Of a stretch of 64,000 nt of DNA, positions 1 through 9,882 are shown in pieces. Where the stretch lies: contig MCFE01000112.1 of NCBI GenBank assembly GCA_002104905.1, forward strand, positions 62,001 to 126,000, given 5' to 3'. Under the pieces are notes generated by a model. The model saw only the letters and a list, made by a program, of their open reading frames with translations. It was not told the DNA's origin and did not search any database. Source of the stretch: Basidiobolus meristosporus CBS 931.73. Lineage: Eukaryota; Basidiobolomycota; Basidiobolomycetes; Basidiobolales; Basidiobolaceae. The first letter of the stretch is position 1, and every line of letters begins with the position of its first letter. Both the position numbers and the translations under genes were made by a program.

Positions 1-138
1 TGTCTCAAATGTGAGACGACCTTGATATTACTTATATCAAAAATTTGATGATCACTGATTTGTGATGGCTCAATTTGGATCGCATAAAAAAAAGGTTGTC
101 GGGATCATTACAAATGTGAGCAATTCAAAGCAATCGCA

Positions 139-1380
139 TCATCTTCTCCTGGGTTTTTTTCTCACAGGGATTACTACTGAAGCATTTGGTAGTGACTCAC
201 TTTGCACACCTATACTACTTCCTGGCTGACTATCATCTTGGCTACTTGTGTATTTGTAGTCAGTATTTTGCCTCCTAGTTGATGAGTGCAATGCTGCAGC
301 TTGGCTGCGCTGAATCGCTCCAACTGAACCAACTGAGCCAACTGAACCGGCCTGTAGTGCCACGCGCTGACGCGTTCTTTTACTTGCCAAGGGCTCTGGT
401 GGTTGAGTCACTTCATGTTGGTCATCATCAGTCAGTTCACCAGAAGTAACTTGCTGATGGTCAGGCAAAACGGCACGCGCAGGCACGCCTTGAAGCGTTG
501 AGATGGCCCTTGGCTGAGCTTGATGTGATGCCGCATGTTGACGCGACTCGGTCCGCTCCAATGGACTTGTGTCTAAATGAGCAGTTTGGCGAGCTCTGGT
601 AGTTTTGCTCTGAAGCGCGCACGTTGACTTGACGCGGGGCGTTCTGGTAAAGGGTGTTGGCGTGGTCTGGACTGACGTGCGCCGGCGCGCTGTGGTTGCA
701 AGAGATGGTAGGGAATCCAGCAAGGCGTGCTGGCGCAATCTGGACAATGTTGCTTGCGGTCTGTATTCTTCCTCCTGAAGCTCACTATCTGATTCCTCAA
801 GGTATTCACTTACCCTCTGTCTGATACTTTGGAGCTGTTGCCTGGATGAGTCCTGTGTATATTGCTCTTGGAAGCCACTTAGCTCTACTAATATATCACG
901 TAGTACATTAGTCATTTGAGGCAAAAACTCATTCAAAATCTCTTTGGTTCCCAAAGTTGAGGCACAAACGGACGCGTCCGGCCCGTACTGTGCAAATTGC
1001 GCGCAAAATTGTTCCCGCGTGGCTTCCTCGTCAAATCCCCTCACTCTCAGCTCATTCTTGATTTCAATACTTGTCTTGTTATATATCTTTTTACATACAT
1101 TGGCTGGCATCTTGATGTAGAACTCATGCCACAGCTTTCTACTCAAATTCTTCCATCTTTGTCGACTCTCTGAGGTATCTAGTTTTGCTAGATTAATCAG
1201 TAGTGCCCAAATATCTGTATGAAGGCTCATCATAGACACTTGGGCCATACTAAAATCATTTGGCAAGAACTCGAACGGATCCAACATCAACTTTTCCGGT
1301 CCGGACCACGCTTGTGAGCTGGGGGATGGGTTTTGTCTGGGTTGTACTAAAGATGAGTTGAGGCTTGGTATGGGGACCAT
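139..1380 (-). CDS. Transposon accessory protein, 413 aa, unknown family
   Basis: Not recognised by sequence. It is read divergently from the transposase, the arrangement in which PIF/Harbinger elements carry a second (often Myb/SANT-like) DNA-binding protein, so a similar role is inferred, not shown. ATG at 1380-1378. The first ~160 residues look folded, with Trp/Tyr-rich helical stretches (RWKNLSRKLWHEFY near residue 76). The acidic Glu-rich run near 195-205 is followed by a low-complexity Ser/Thr/Gln/Arg-rich tail. The tail has a short GSV tandem repeat near 347-355 and ends in the basic PVRKKPRRR, a plausible nuclear localisation signal. No Cys/His metal site is evident. The second copy (57663-58865) has the same layout but is broken by stops and indels, so only this copy is intact. 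Confidence 0.65.
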   Translation of the reverse strand: MVPIPSLNSSLVQPRQNPSPSSQAWSGPEKLMLDPFEFLPNDFSMAQVSMMSLHTDIWALLINLAKLDTSESRQRWKNLSRKLWHEFYIKMPANVCKKIYNKTSIEIKNELRVRGFDEEATREQFCAQFAQYGPDASVCASTLGTKEILNEFLPQMTNVLRDILVELSGFQEQYTQDSSRQQLQSIRQRVSEYLEESDSELQEEEYRPQATLSRLRQHALLDSLPSLATTARRRTSVQTTPTPFTRTPRVKSTCALQSKTTRARQTAHLDTSPLERTESRQHAASHQAQPRAISTLQGVPARAVLPDHQQVTSGELTDDDQHEVTQPPEPLASKRTRQRVALQAGSVGSVGSVGAIQRSQAAALHSSTRRQNTDYKYTSSQDDSQPGSSIGVQSESLPNASVVIPVRKKPRRR

Positions 1381-1739
1381 AGCAACGGATTTGGATACTT
1401 ATACAGCAGTATATTGGCATCAACCTGGTCTTATATGAAATATATATGAAAACTAAAGTGATTGTTGAATTTTCCATATATTATGCATGATGCATCTTGG
1501 ATTGCGTTGACACGGATCAGATCACATCAATCGCAGATTTCCTATTTGATTATAGACCTATGATTAAAGCATCAATAAAAGTACCAAGGCATTGTTTGCG
1601 GATGATTTTTGCAACATAATGATGGGATACATGGCAATTGATGGAGATTTAACCATAATGTGTTAAAAATCAGATAAATAACGCAGATTGCGCCAAATCA
1701 ATTCAAACCGCCACCATATGATCATCCATCAATTTTAAT
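1381..1739. promoter_or_regulatory. Divergent intergenic region of the PIF/Harbinger-like element
   Basis: The 359 bp between the two divergent start codons must contain both promoters if the genes are transcribed. It is AT-rich, with ATATATGAAAA-like runs near 1440-1450 and an ATTATGCATGATGCATC palindromic stretch near 1480. The whole interval is conserved in copy 2 (about 58866-59224). No confirmed TATA box is claimed. Confidence 0.4.
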
Positions 1740-2624
1740 ATGACTTACTCATCTGAATGGTCTTTTCTCATCAATCCTATCACTACCACTGGATTTCCTT
1801 TTGACACACTGGAGGAGATCTATTCCAAGTACTGTGGACCATCAACCCCAATCTACTCAAGGAGATCCCTTGTTAAGCTTCTCTGCTATTACAAGAACTA
1901 TTGCCCTACAAGGTTTCATCCCACCATCCATGGCAACAAAAGTCCTAGAAGCTTTCATTTCCAGCTGACAGCAATGGAGAACCACCTTGCAGAGGGTATG
2001 AATGACTTAGAGCAAGCTTGGAATACTAGGTTCAGAAGCTCCAATAGACTTCCATATCCCAGAGTGTTCAGCAACAGGTTCCATATCAGGAGTATTTTGG
2101 ATACCTTCCCAGTGAGGATTAACAGACCTTCTAGAGGGCAGAGACACTTTTATTCTGGCAAGTACAAGGCACACTGTGTGAAGTTTCAAGCACTGTCTGA
2201 CATTGAGGGTAACATCATCTGGTTTAGTGGGCCATTTGCTGGAAGTAGGCATGACAAAGCACTCTGGGTAGAGAATCATCCTGAATTCAGTAGAGGGGAG
2301 AAATGTATGGCAGACTTGGCCTATATAGGAGAGGATTGTCAGAGATTAGGATGTATTACAGCTTATAAGAAGCCAAGGAATGGTGTGCTTAGCAGGAAGC
2401 AGAAGCTCTACAATGAGATATTTAATCATTTCAGAGTAAGGGTAGAGCACACATTTGGATATCTGAAGAGATTCAGCATATTGGCAGGTAAATACAGAGG
2501 AAAGTCATATATAGGAGAAAACAGCAGAATAGGTAAAATAGTTAAGATACTTATCAATGCACAGTATGTTCATACAAGAAGACATCCACTGAGAGAAATG
2601 TGTCTGGAGCATTATGAAGAGTAA
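1740..2624 (+). CDS. DDE_Tnp_4-type (IS5/PIF-Harbinger) transposase, 294 aa
   Basis: Predicted cut-and-paste transposase acting on the element's own ends in the nucleus. Residues 20-60 look like an N-terminal helix-turn-helix. The RNase-H-like core has a first Asp at D121 (LDTFPVRI). The family GSRHD signature lies at 168-172, the second Asp is D192 (MADLAYIGED), and the Glu is E236 (RVEHTFGYLKR). The D192-E236 spacing and VEHTFG..KR..I block are characteristic of DDE_Tnp_4 proteins. At 294 aa it is somewhat shorter than typical HARBI1-like proteins (about 350), but no domain seems missing. ATG at 1740 is the first in frame after an upstream stop. The frame is uninterrupted, unlike copy 2, which has lost about 430 bp of the catalytic core. 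Confidence 0.85.
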   Translation: MTYSSEWSFLINPITTTGFPFDTLEEIYSKYCGPSTPIYSRRSLVKLLCYYKNYCPTRFHPTIHGNKSPRSFHFQLTAMENHLAEGMNDLEQAWNTRFRSSNRLPYPRVFSNRFHIRSILDTFPVRINRPSRGQRHFYSGKYKAHCVKFQALSDIEGNIIWFSGPFAGSRHDKALWVENHPEFSRGEKCMADLAYIGEDCQRLGCITAYKKPRNGVLSRKQKLYNEIFNHFRVRVEHTFGYLKRFSILAGKYRGKSYIGENSRIGKIVKILINAQYVHTRRHPLREMCLEHYEE

Positions 2625-2689
2625 ATAAAGCAAGGAAAGCACTATTCTGAGCAACATAAATAAGATTGAGTAAAATTACCAGTAACTGT

Positions 2690-2806
2690 ATCATACCACT
2701 GGCATCATGGTAGAAATTATAGTGCCAGATAGTGCCGTAGAGTGCCAGATCAATCCGGCACTATAAACCGGCTGGCACTATGTGGCACTATCCAACGGAA
2801 CAAGTC
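2690..2806 (+). repeat. Right subterminal region with TGCCA/TGGCA array and terminal repeat
   Basis: About 117 bp containing five or six spaced copies of AGTGCC or GGCACTA in both orientations, ending in the terminal repeat CCAACGGAACAAGTC and a TA. The same block recurs at 59765-59856 and, inverted, at 15555-15672. Similar motif clusters fill the ends of the foldback elements. Arrays of this kind commonly bind the transposase; that function is inferred here. Confidence 0.7.
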
Positions 2807-3260
2807 TATTATCTGCTCATCCTGTTTCTGGACTATATCCTGATTTCTTTGGGCCATTGCATCTATCCTATGAGCCGCTGCACCTAATTGCTTCATTAAT
2901 GCTTTGGTATGAGCTGACAGCATACTTGCTAATATGGGTGGTGGTGATGTTATCAGGACCACTTGCTGATCTTTAACTGTGGGTACTGCGTTTGCTACAT
3001 TCTCATCTGCCTAAGCATAACAGTTAGCTTGTGGCTCTGCAGAGGTTCTCAATTGCCTACTCAACTGAGAGCCTGAGGAGTCTGCATTATTACCTTCCAT
3101 GGGCACACTTTCCACAGGGCCTTTTTTGGATGTAGCCCTGCTTGTTGCACTGAATGTCAAAGCTAGCTGTTGCCCAACTGTTCTTCTGTTGCTGTCAGCA
3201 GTGGGGTTTGGTTGAGAACAAGACAACTTTGTTTTTTTTTGGTGGAATATATATGGAAGT
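2750..3260 (-). pseudogene. CACTA accessory protein relic (copy A), Gln-rich helical C-terminus
   Basis: Unrecognised protein read divergently from the CACTA transposase. Recognisable stretches in order are a polar Ser/Thr/Arg-rich N-part (SQPNPTADSNRR, LALTFSATSRAT), a segment NIANAVP, and a helical C-part (HTKALMKQLG, MAQRNQDIVQKQDEQII) that could form a coiled coil. An in-frame TAG near 3015 stands where copy C has CAG, a C-to-T change in a CpA context. The C-terminus is cut at 2806 by the PIF/Harbinger-like insertion; the codons beyond that point are transposon sequence. Confidence 0.55.
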
Positions 3261-3470
3261 GAGTCAAGCCAAAGCGGAAATAGTGCTACGTATACATGTG
3301 TATGTAGTGCCACAACTTTGTTTATAATGCTTACTATGGCAGGTTTTCACTGAATCTTACATTTATGTAGGTGCAATGTCTCAAATACAAGACTATCTTA
3401 AGTTCACACAAGTATTGACCAAAAAGCAATATAATAGCATCATGTTGTTGAAGGTCAAACTGTTTGCCCC

Positions 3471-6161
3471 ATGGACAAGTCTACTTTGACACAACACCGT
3501 AAGAGAAGAGAAAAAAGACCATGTGGCTATTGTGGCAAGCCTCTCAGCCATGAAGCACGCATACAGCATAGGAATTATTACAAGGATCATGGCCAGTGTT
3601 TTGCCACCCAAGTCATATTTGATCATTCATTGGTCACTACTGTACTAACATTATCTTGCTGGCCAGCTGATACTTCTATATTGGCACCTGGCCATCTTTG
3701 TCACCTTGCACAAGCTGAGTCAGGTGGGTTTGTAACGCCTTTAGGCTCACCTCAGCCTTCTGAATATGGCACACAGAGTGATAGCTCTGACAAAGAAAGC
3801 TCACAGATGAATTTTGAGCCTGTCTCCCCCAACAACAGTACCACCTATGAGCCTGGTCAAATCCCTATATGCAATGAGACAACACTCATTGAAACAAATG
3901 CCAAGGATACATAATGGAGCCAAGTGAGCCCAGTGATCCATCTACTGGTGAATGATGTAATGTTGTGGCTAGAGAAGTGGTGTGTTTCCACTGATATCAG
4001 TAATGGGGGCTTTGAGGATTTATTACTACTTCTTGCCAAAATCATACCAGGATGCAGCTTACCATGTACATGGTACAAGTGGGCAACTGTCATGTGGCTG
4101 GCAATATATGATCCAAAGACTGTCCTGATTCCAGCATGTGTTAACAGTTGCATGGCATTCACATCCAAAAACACTACCATTGTAATGTGTCCCAATTGTC
4201 AGGAATCCACCACCATTGAGGGAAAACATTGTTTACACTCCGGATATATTTTGGTCATACTCTGTCTGAGGAAGCTCATGCAGTCCAATAAATATTGCAA
4301 AGCTATACACTACTGCACTCAGTATCAATCCAGTGCAAACATATCCAATATATTTAATGGCAAACACTACACCCAGCTAAGAAGCAAGGGCTACTTTGAA
4401 GGTATGTATGACCATGCCCTTGCTTTAGCACTTAATGGATTCTCATTAAGCAAGTACTCTACCAGCACACCTTGCTGGCCACAGATTCTCATAAATCTGA
4501 ATCTGCCACCCATCTTACAGTATCAGTGCAATAATCTGATGGTAGTCTCACTGGTATCTGGCCTAAATCACCATCTAACCTGGATAGCTACCTATATCAA
4601 TTGCTAGATGAGTTTTGTATACTTTTCAGTGGGATAATGGTAAGTGGCTGTCATGTAAAAGCGCATATTATTATCTGCATTGGAGGTACCCCAGCTATCA
4701 GCAAGATAGCAGGTTTTTCCAGGCACAATGGATGGTATTGCTGTTGAACGTGTGAGATCTAAGGGAATAACTCCACAACTCACACACATTATTATTACCC
4801 AAGCACCAGCACTAAGAACATCATCTCTCCACAGAGAGAACTTACACAAGTAAGCATGCAGTTGCAGCAAAGTTGTTGAGCTATATGTCATTGGCTGGAA
4901 TATGGAATCAATTGGAAACCAGAAAATACTTAAGATAGAGGGTATCTGTTGTAGCAAAAGCTTTCTACTGGTAGCAATGCATTTTATTTTCAACAATATC
5001 CGTATACTGATGACCAAGTTGTACATAGGGCATTTCAAGCTAAATGAGCCCTTTGAGATACCTGAGAAATTTGAAAGAATTGGCAAGATATTGCAGAGCA
5101 TATGCTACACTAAGTACTTCTCACGGGCTCCAATTAGTATTCATATGCATATGCAACAATACAAATGCAAAGACTGGATGAACTAGATATGTATATATTC
5201 AAGTGGTGTTCTGAAGCCATTCCCACCAAGATTAAATTGGAAGCACTGGGAGTCATATGTGGACATTGTAGGAATATATATCCAGAAGCAGATCACCAAT
5301 ACCAACTTGATGCATCTACAGCTGTTGTGTGAGGAGTTTGTAATGCAATTTCAGCAGCTATACTACAAACAAAAAGCTGAAGGTGTAGATCTCTGCTGCT
5401 ACTGTATCCATTCTCTACTTCATCTTGCACAGTGTGTGGAGAATATTGGGCCTTGCTTCACCTTTTGGGAGTTTCCTATGGAGCAGATGTTTGGGGAGAT
5501 AGGAAGACAAGTCAAGTTGCAGGTACTACCATATCCCATTCTCATCAAGAATAGTACCTTCAAGTCCATCATGGATGTGATGAGTTGGCACATGGAGGAC
5601 AGCCAGCAAGAGTTGGAGAATACTGAGGACAAATGTGTTCATGGAGACACCTATGCCTATGGCATTGAGAAGCTAAGCAGCCCAATGTGTGGGTAATCAG
5701 TCAAGTAATGCAAAGTTGGGTTGGGTGCAACAAGCAACTAGTTTTTATCAGGAAAACTCCACCAAGATATGCCAGATTTCTTGTGGTCACAAGCCAACTT
5801 CTACACAATTCAATACAGAACTCACATAAACAAAAGCTAGAGCGCATATTTAAGGGGGACTAGAATCCAGCAGGGAGAAGAAATATATTGGCCAAATGCC
5901 AAGTAGTTCTTTGTGGATATTCAGGAGGTATTCAAGGCAGAAGTGGCAACAACCAAGCATATGTATGCAAGATGTATATGTTACCAGCAGTACAAGGTAT
6001 ATGGCAGCTTTGCAAGTATCTCACCAAAAAGCCTTAAAGTTGAGGTGATAGAAGTATGTCAATTGCAGCAGGTGTGCATGTTAGTAGAGGTTAGTAAGCA
6101 GGAGGCCATAGTTTCTTTTGATTCAAACTATATGTGGAATACCCAAGGAAGTAGTGGGTAA
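3471..6161 (+). pseudogene. CACTA Tnp2-like transposase relic (copy A)
   Basis: ATG at 3471 opens an N-terminal Cys/His motif (CGYCGKPLSHEARIQH), then a Ser/Pro-rich linker. A single TAA at 3912-3914 separates this from the same frame resuming at 3915. The transposase body shows CWPQILINLNLPPI near 4475-4515, the usual Tnp2 'CWP..L.NLNLPP' block. A 1-bp deletion near 4565 shifts the frame. It then reads AHIIICIGGTPAISK and FSGHNG, where copy C has a CC..C motif and this copy a stop. Conserved C-terminal pieces follow at 4902-5186 and 5259-5696 (IHSLLHLAQCVENIGP, FPMEQMFGEIGR), and 5913-6161. Intact function is excluded by at least four breaks. Confidence 0.75.
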
Positions 6162-6173
6162 GCAAATAAAGAA

Positions 6174-6374
6174 AGGCGATTCTACAGTGGAATATATGAA
6201 TTGCACAAGGGGAGGTGGAAAAAGGAAATACCATTTGATGAATTGGTACAGTAGCATTATACAGTACCAGCAGTAGGCCGTCATACTGCCAATATAATGC
6301 TATCAGAGTCTTGCTGTGAGGCTATCAAAATACTGTCAAGTTGCCTGCCATATAAGACAACTGGATTCACTTAA
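6174..6374 (+). other. Open stretch downstream of CACTA copy A (one stop in 66 codons)
   Basis: Reading from 6174, 66 codons carry only one stop (TAG near codon 26) before TAA at 6372-6374. The text is protein-like (IYELHKGRWKKEIPFDEL, then VGRHTANIMLSES). It follows the transposase relic directly and may be a C-terminal extension or a separate exon. No family recognised. The rest, 6375-6570, shows nothing recognisable apart from a short inverted pair CCGTCAT / ATGACGG at about 6487 and 6547. Confidence 0.3.
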
Positions 6375-6570
6375 AATAGTTACAGAGTGCTGAGAGACTG
6401 CAACAAATCCATGCAAATATTGTTACAGCACCAACAAAATATTGTCAAGTTTTATTGCTTTATTTGGCTGTAAAATTAACAAGACACCGTCATGATCTTG
6501 TCATAAGATTGTTAGGAGGGTCACTAAGTCCAATCTGTTGTTATTATGACGGTCTCTAAGCAGGATCTCA

Positions 6571-9550
6571 ATGGCTGATGTGGATTGGATCCACCTGCAA
6601 GACCAAATTATTTTTCATAGGGAACAGTACAAACATCAATTTGAGCCAACCAGAGAACTCAAGAATATATTTGAGAGCAAATATTACAAAGAGCTGAAGA
6701 GTAAGGGCTGGCTTGAAGATATGTATCACAATGCTTTTGCCTTGGCACTTGATAGATTCTCAGCAAACAAGTATGGCACCAACAACTCTTGCTAGCTGCT
6801 TATTCTCATCAATTTGAATTTGTGGCTAATATTAAGGTATCAGAGCAGAAAACTGGTTAGAGTGTCACTGATATATGTTCCAAAATAATTATACAACCCT
6901 GATAGCTTCTCACACCCATTATTAGCAGAATTACAAATACTCTTTCACAGTAAACCGTTGGATAGCCAATAGGATAAAGCACATATTGTGCTTGGCATTG
7001 GGGAAACACAAGCAGCTAGCAGGTTTGGCAGATTTTCTGGGCACATTGAATGAAATTACTGACAAATGTATGGGATGCAGGGAGTCTATTCCATCATACA
7101 GACACACTAGTACATTCCAAACATCTATACCTGGAACATATTCCTGCCTCAAAAGGAATGTACAGAGATTGGTATGCAAATGCAAGAATGCTGGCAAGAG
7201 ATCTGTCAAGTGTCATGGTATGAAATCAGCCAAGAGCAGATATATTAACCATGGAGGGAATCAGTAGGAGTAAAAGCTTTCTATCAGCAATAATTCATTT
7301 GCAATTCAAGATCATTTCAACACTAAAGATAAAGCTTTACCAGGGGAAATATGGCATAAATGAACTGCTTGAAATCCCAGCAAAATTTAAAAGGATTGTC
7401 AAGCTGCTGCATTGCATTAATTACTCAATGTACTTCACATGGGTGCCTTTCAATATTGATATGCATATTTGACAAAGGAAATATGAAGACTGGTGGGACC
7501 ATATATGGATTTGTAATACTGGTCTTCTAAAGCTGTATCCTACAACAGCACACTGGAAGCATTAAGAGTTCTATGTAGATATTGTAGGGACATTCATCCA
7601 GAAGCAACTAACCAACTCTAACTTTATCCATATACAGTTACTATATGAGGAGTTTGTAGTGAGATTTGAATGGCTCTTTTGCCAGCACTAGGAGAACATA
7701 TAGATATATGCTGCTCTGGTATTCATTCTCTGTTACACCTGGCAAAGTATGGAGTGACTATAGTGCCATGTTTCCCATTCTGCTAGTTTTCTAAGGAGCA
7801 GATATGTGGGGACTTAGGATAAAGAGTTAAGTTGCAGGTACTCCCATCTAAAAACCTGATCAAGAGTAGCATATCAACATCTCTGATAAATGTGATGAGT
7901 TGGCATGTATAAAGTGGCGGTGTGGTGGTTTATAAGTCTAAGGGGAGAAATACTTCCAACACTCCTCAAGTGTTTTTGTGTGGGGTGTTCACTGGGTGCA
8001 ATGACCACTGGCAAAAGCTTGCTAGGAATACTTGGGTTCTGTCTCTAATCTAATGTGATGGGGCATAAAGCCACAAGCTTGTCAAGGGAAAACTATTGTG
8101 CTACATTCCCCAACTTAGTTGGTGTCTTAACAAAAGTATGTGCTGGGTTCAGCGTCCTTTGAGATGACAATGTACTAAAGCTTCCAAAGTCAAAACAACT
8201 GTAAAGTCCACCAGCAGGGACTTGATAAGAATACAGCTGTGGTCAATTGTAACAAAGACAGAAGAGTATCCTTGCCTGCACAAGAACAAACTTGGAAAAG
8301 AATCAAATTTAATAAAAGATACCTACTCCAAGTATTCCTCACAAGTAGTGCCTCCAAGGTCAGTTGGCTGTCAGCGCAGTCTCCTGGCAGTGTCCTGTGG
8401 TCTGGGGTTGGAAGTTCAGGTAGCAGCAGGTAGCAGTGATCACACTAATCAACAAGTAGGTATATTGATAAAAGGGATAATGATTTATTGTTGAGGGATA
8501 GCCTCCCTTATATACTTTTCTCACTGGCTAAGTGAATACTAATTATGGTGTTCTAGAAGGTTCTGGATATCAATAGATATCTTAATCACATCAGAATGAC
8601 CTAAGAAAGCTCTAAGTATGTGCTGGAAGGTTCTAAGAGGCAGTTCACATCCAGCCAATCAGAAATCAGTATTATGAAACCTGTGTGATATAAGGATACC
8701 ATATATGGTACGGAAGTGGTAGGGATGGTGACATGGATTGATCATGTGTCACAGGTACTGGTGTGGGTACTTGCCTAATATAGAAGCACTTATAGCTAGG
8801 AATTTTACATAAAGTGGGGGATAACTTATGCAATAAAGTATGCAGCTGTGAAAGTAAGCCGGCTTATGGGATAGTACTGATCAAGTAAGACAAATGAAAT
8901 AATATTAGAATAAGGGTATTAGAGAAATAAGGAAGTAGTAAATAAAGGAATGAGTACATCTGTCAGTAGGTGTCACTATGACCCCACTACAGCAGAGAAG
9001 AAATAGAAGTACACAAACACAAGTGCACACATGGAGAGATATCTGAAGCTGAGATAAAAAGACTAGTTTTCCAAATGCACGGATAACAAGTGGAGCCAGT
9101 CAATGCTACTTATGTTGGTACCATTGATTAATTTATTTCTAGGAAGCATCTGGTCAGTATTCCAGATATTTTCTGCACACAAGCAGAATACTACACCTTT
9201 GCTATGGTATTCACCAAACAGAGAGGGGAAATAGCAACTGGAGGGAAACAAAGTCCATCAGGGAGAAGGATCATATTGGCTGAAAACCAACAAGTACTTT
9301 GTGGATATCAATGAGCAAATTATAGCAGAGGTGGCCAATACAGAGCATATGCTTGCTAAGTGCTTATGCTACCAACCAAATGATGAATATGGTGGCTCTG
9401 AATTCATCAAATTGAAATACTAGCTGGTGGAGACAATAGAAGTATACCAACAGCAGCAGGTATATGTGCATGCAAAGTGAAATGCAAAGGATGCAATAGT
9501 ATTCTTTGATTTCAACTCAATGTGGAGTATACATGGTACATATGGGTAAG
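6571..9550 (+). pseudogene. CACTA Tnp2-like transposase relic (copy B), split by an LTR
   Basis: A second, more decayed copy of the same transposase. 6640-6795 matches the block before CWP in copy A (YYKELKSKGWLEDMYHNAFA, then FSANKYGTN). 6980-7060 matches the ICIGGTPAISK-SGHNG block in altered frame. 7251-7472 matches the KFERIGKILQSI block. 7600-7900 matches the LCEEFV..HSLLHLA block. 9290-9545 matches the C-terminal segment (KYFVDI, then IVFFDFNSMWS). Between 7921 and 8991 an LTR-like insertion interrupts it. Numerous stops and shifts exclude function. The N-terminal third is missing or unrecognisable. Confidence 0.65.
7921..8991 (-). repeat. Solo LTR, third LTR family, 1071 bp, in CACTA copy B
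   Basis: Ends are TGTGGTGG (7921) and CCCCACTACA (8991), that is TG...CA. Flanks are GCGG (7917-7920) and GCAG (8992-8995), a 4-bp duplication with one difference. Several internal patches match the reverse complement of 61098-61901, including the ATACCATATATGGTA palindrome, the GTTCTAGAAGGTTCT region and the opening ~90 bp. It lies within coding sequence of CACTA copy B. The small open frames inside it (8222-8494, 8239-8433) are not credible genes. Orientation is given relative to the copy at 61098. Confidence 0.65.
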
Positions 9551-9878
9551 ACAGATAGACAAAATATCTATACCCAAATATACAATTTGAGTGGTTTTAG
9601 CTGATTCCCTACAATAAATTTCTAACTTGGATTTTTTCTTTTACTTGAAATTATTCAGCTGGCATTTAGGTGAGATTCAGCCAATGAATTTCATTAAGTT
9701 TTTAAGATGCTTTTGACTCTGGGAACAGCAATCTAATAGTCACCCAAGTTGGTATGAGGGCTCATGTGATAAAAGTCCTTCCATATGATATATCCACATA
9801 TTCTCAAAGTGGCTGTAATCCTAAATATTGAAAGTTGTAACTTACAGCAGGCTTCAATTTCATATGGTGTTAAGCTGG
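9551..9878. repeat. Unrecognised repeat, left part (paralogue of 44430-44655)
   Basis: No gene seen. From about 9620 the sequence aligns with 44430-44655 (shared ATTTTTTCTTTTA, then AGATGCTTTTGACT..GGGAA). The match resumes after the solo LTR at 11128, so this locus and the one at 44430 are copies of one repeat. Confidence 0.55.
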
Positions 9879-9882
9879 CATC

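Larger units (their letters stand above)
1..2806 (+). mobile_element. PIF/Harbinger-like DNA transposon, copy 1 (left end outside window)
   Basis: Two divergent genes (accessory at 139-1380 on minus, transposase at 1740-2624 on plus) followed by a right terminus ending CCGTTGG..reverse = CCAACGGAACAAGTC at 2792-2806, then TA. The second copy at 56904-59856 has both ends; aligning the two, base 1 here corresponds to about 57508, so roughly 600 bp of the left end lies outside the window. The right flank after the TA (TTATCTGCTCATCC) matches uninterrupted CACTA sequence at about 60257, so this copy sits inside CACTA copy A. Superfamily assignment rests on the DDE_Tnp_4-type transposase; the TA flank differs from the 3-bp TWA duplication of typical PIF/Harbinger elements. 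Confidence 0.8.
2807..6374 (+). mobile_element. CACTA (Tnp2-like) transposon relic, copy A
   Basis: A minus-strand accessory gene relic (2809-3260) lies divergent to a transposase relic (3471-6161), the same order as copy C at 59857-64000. Element ends were not found: the left side is interrupted by the PIF/Harbinger-like insertion ending at 2806, and no clear CACTA terminal repeat was seen on the right. Frames hold several stops and frameshifts, so this copy is inactive. Confidence 0.65.

Noticed and set aside
8222-8494. Overlapping short open frames at 8222-8494 and 8239-8433
   Set aside because: They fall inside an LTR-like insertion and have no recognisable domain.
9063-9251. 62-codon minus-strand open frame
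   Set aside because: Antisense to CACTA copy B remains, with no recognisable product.
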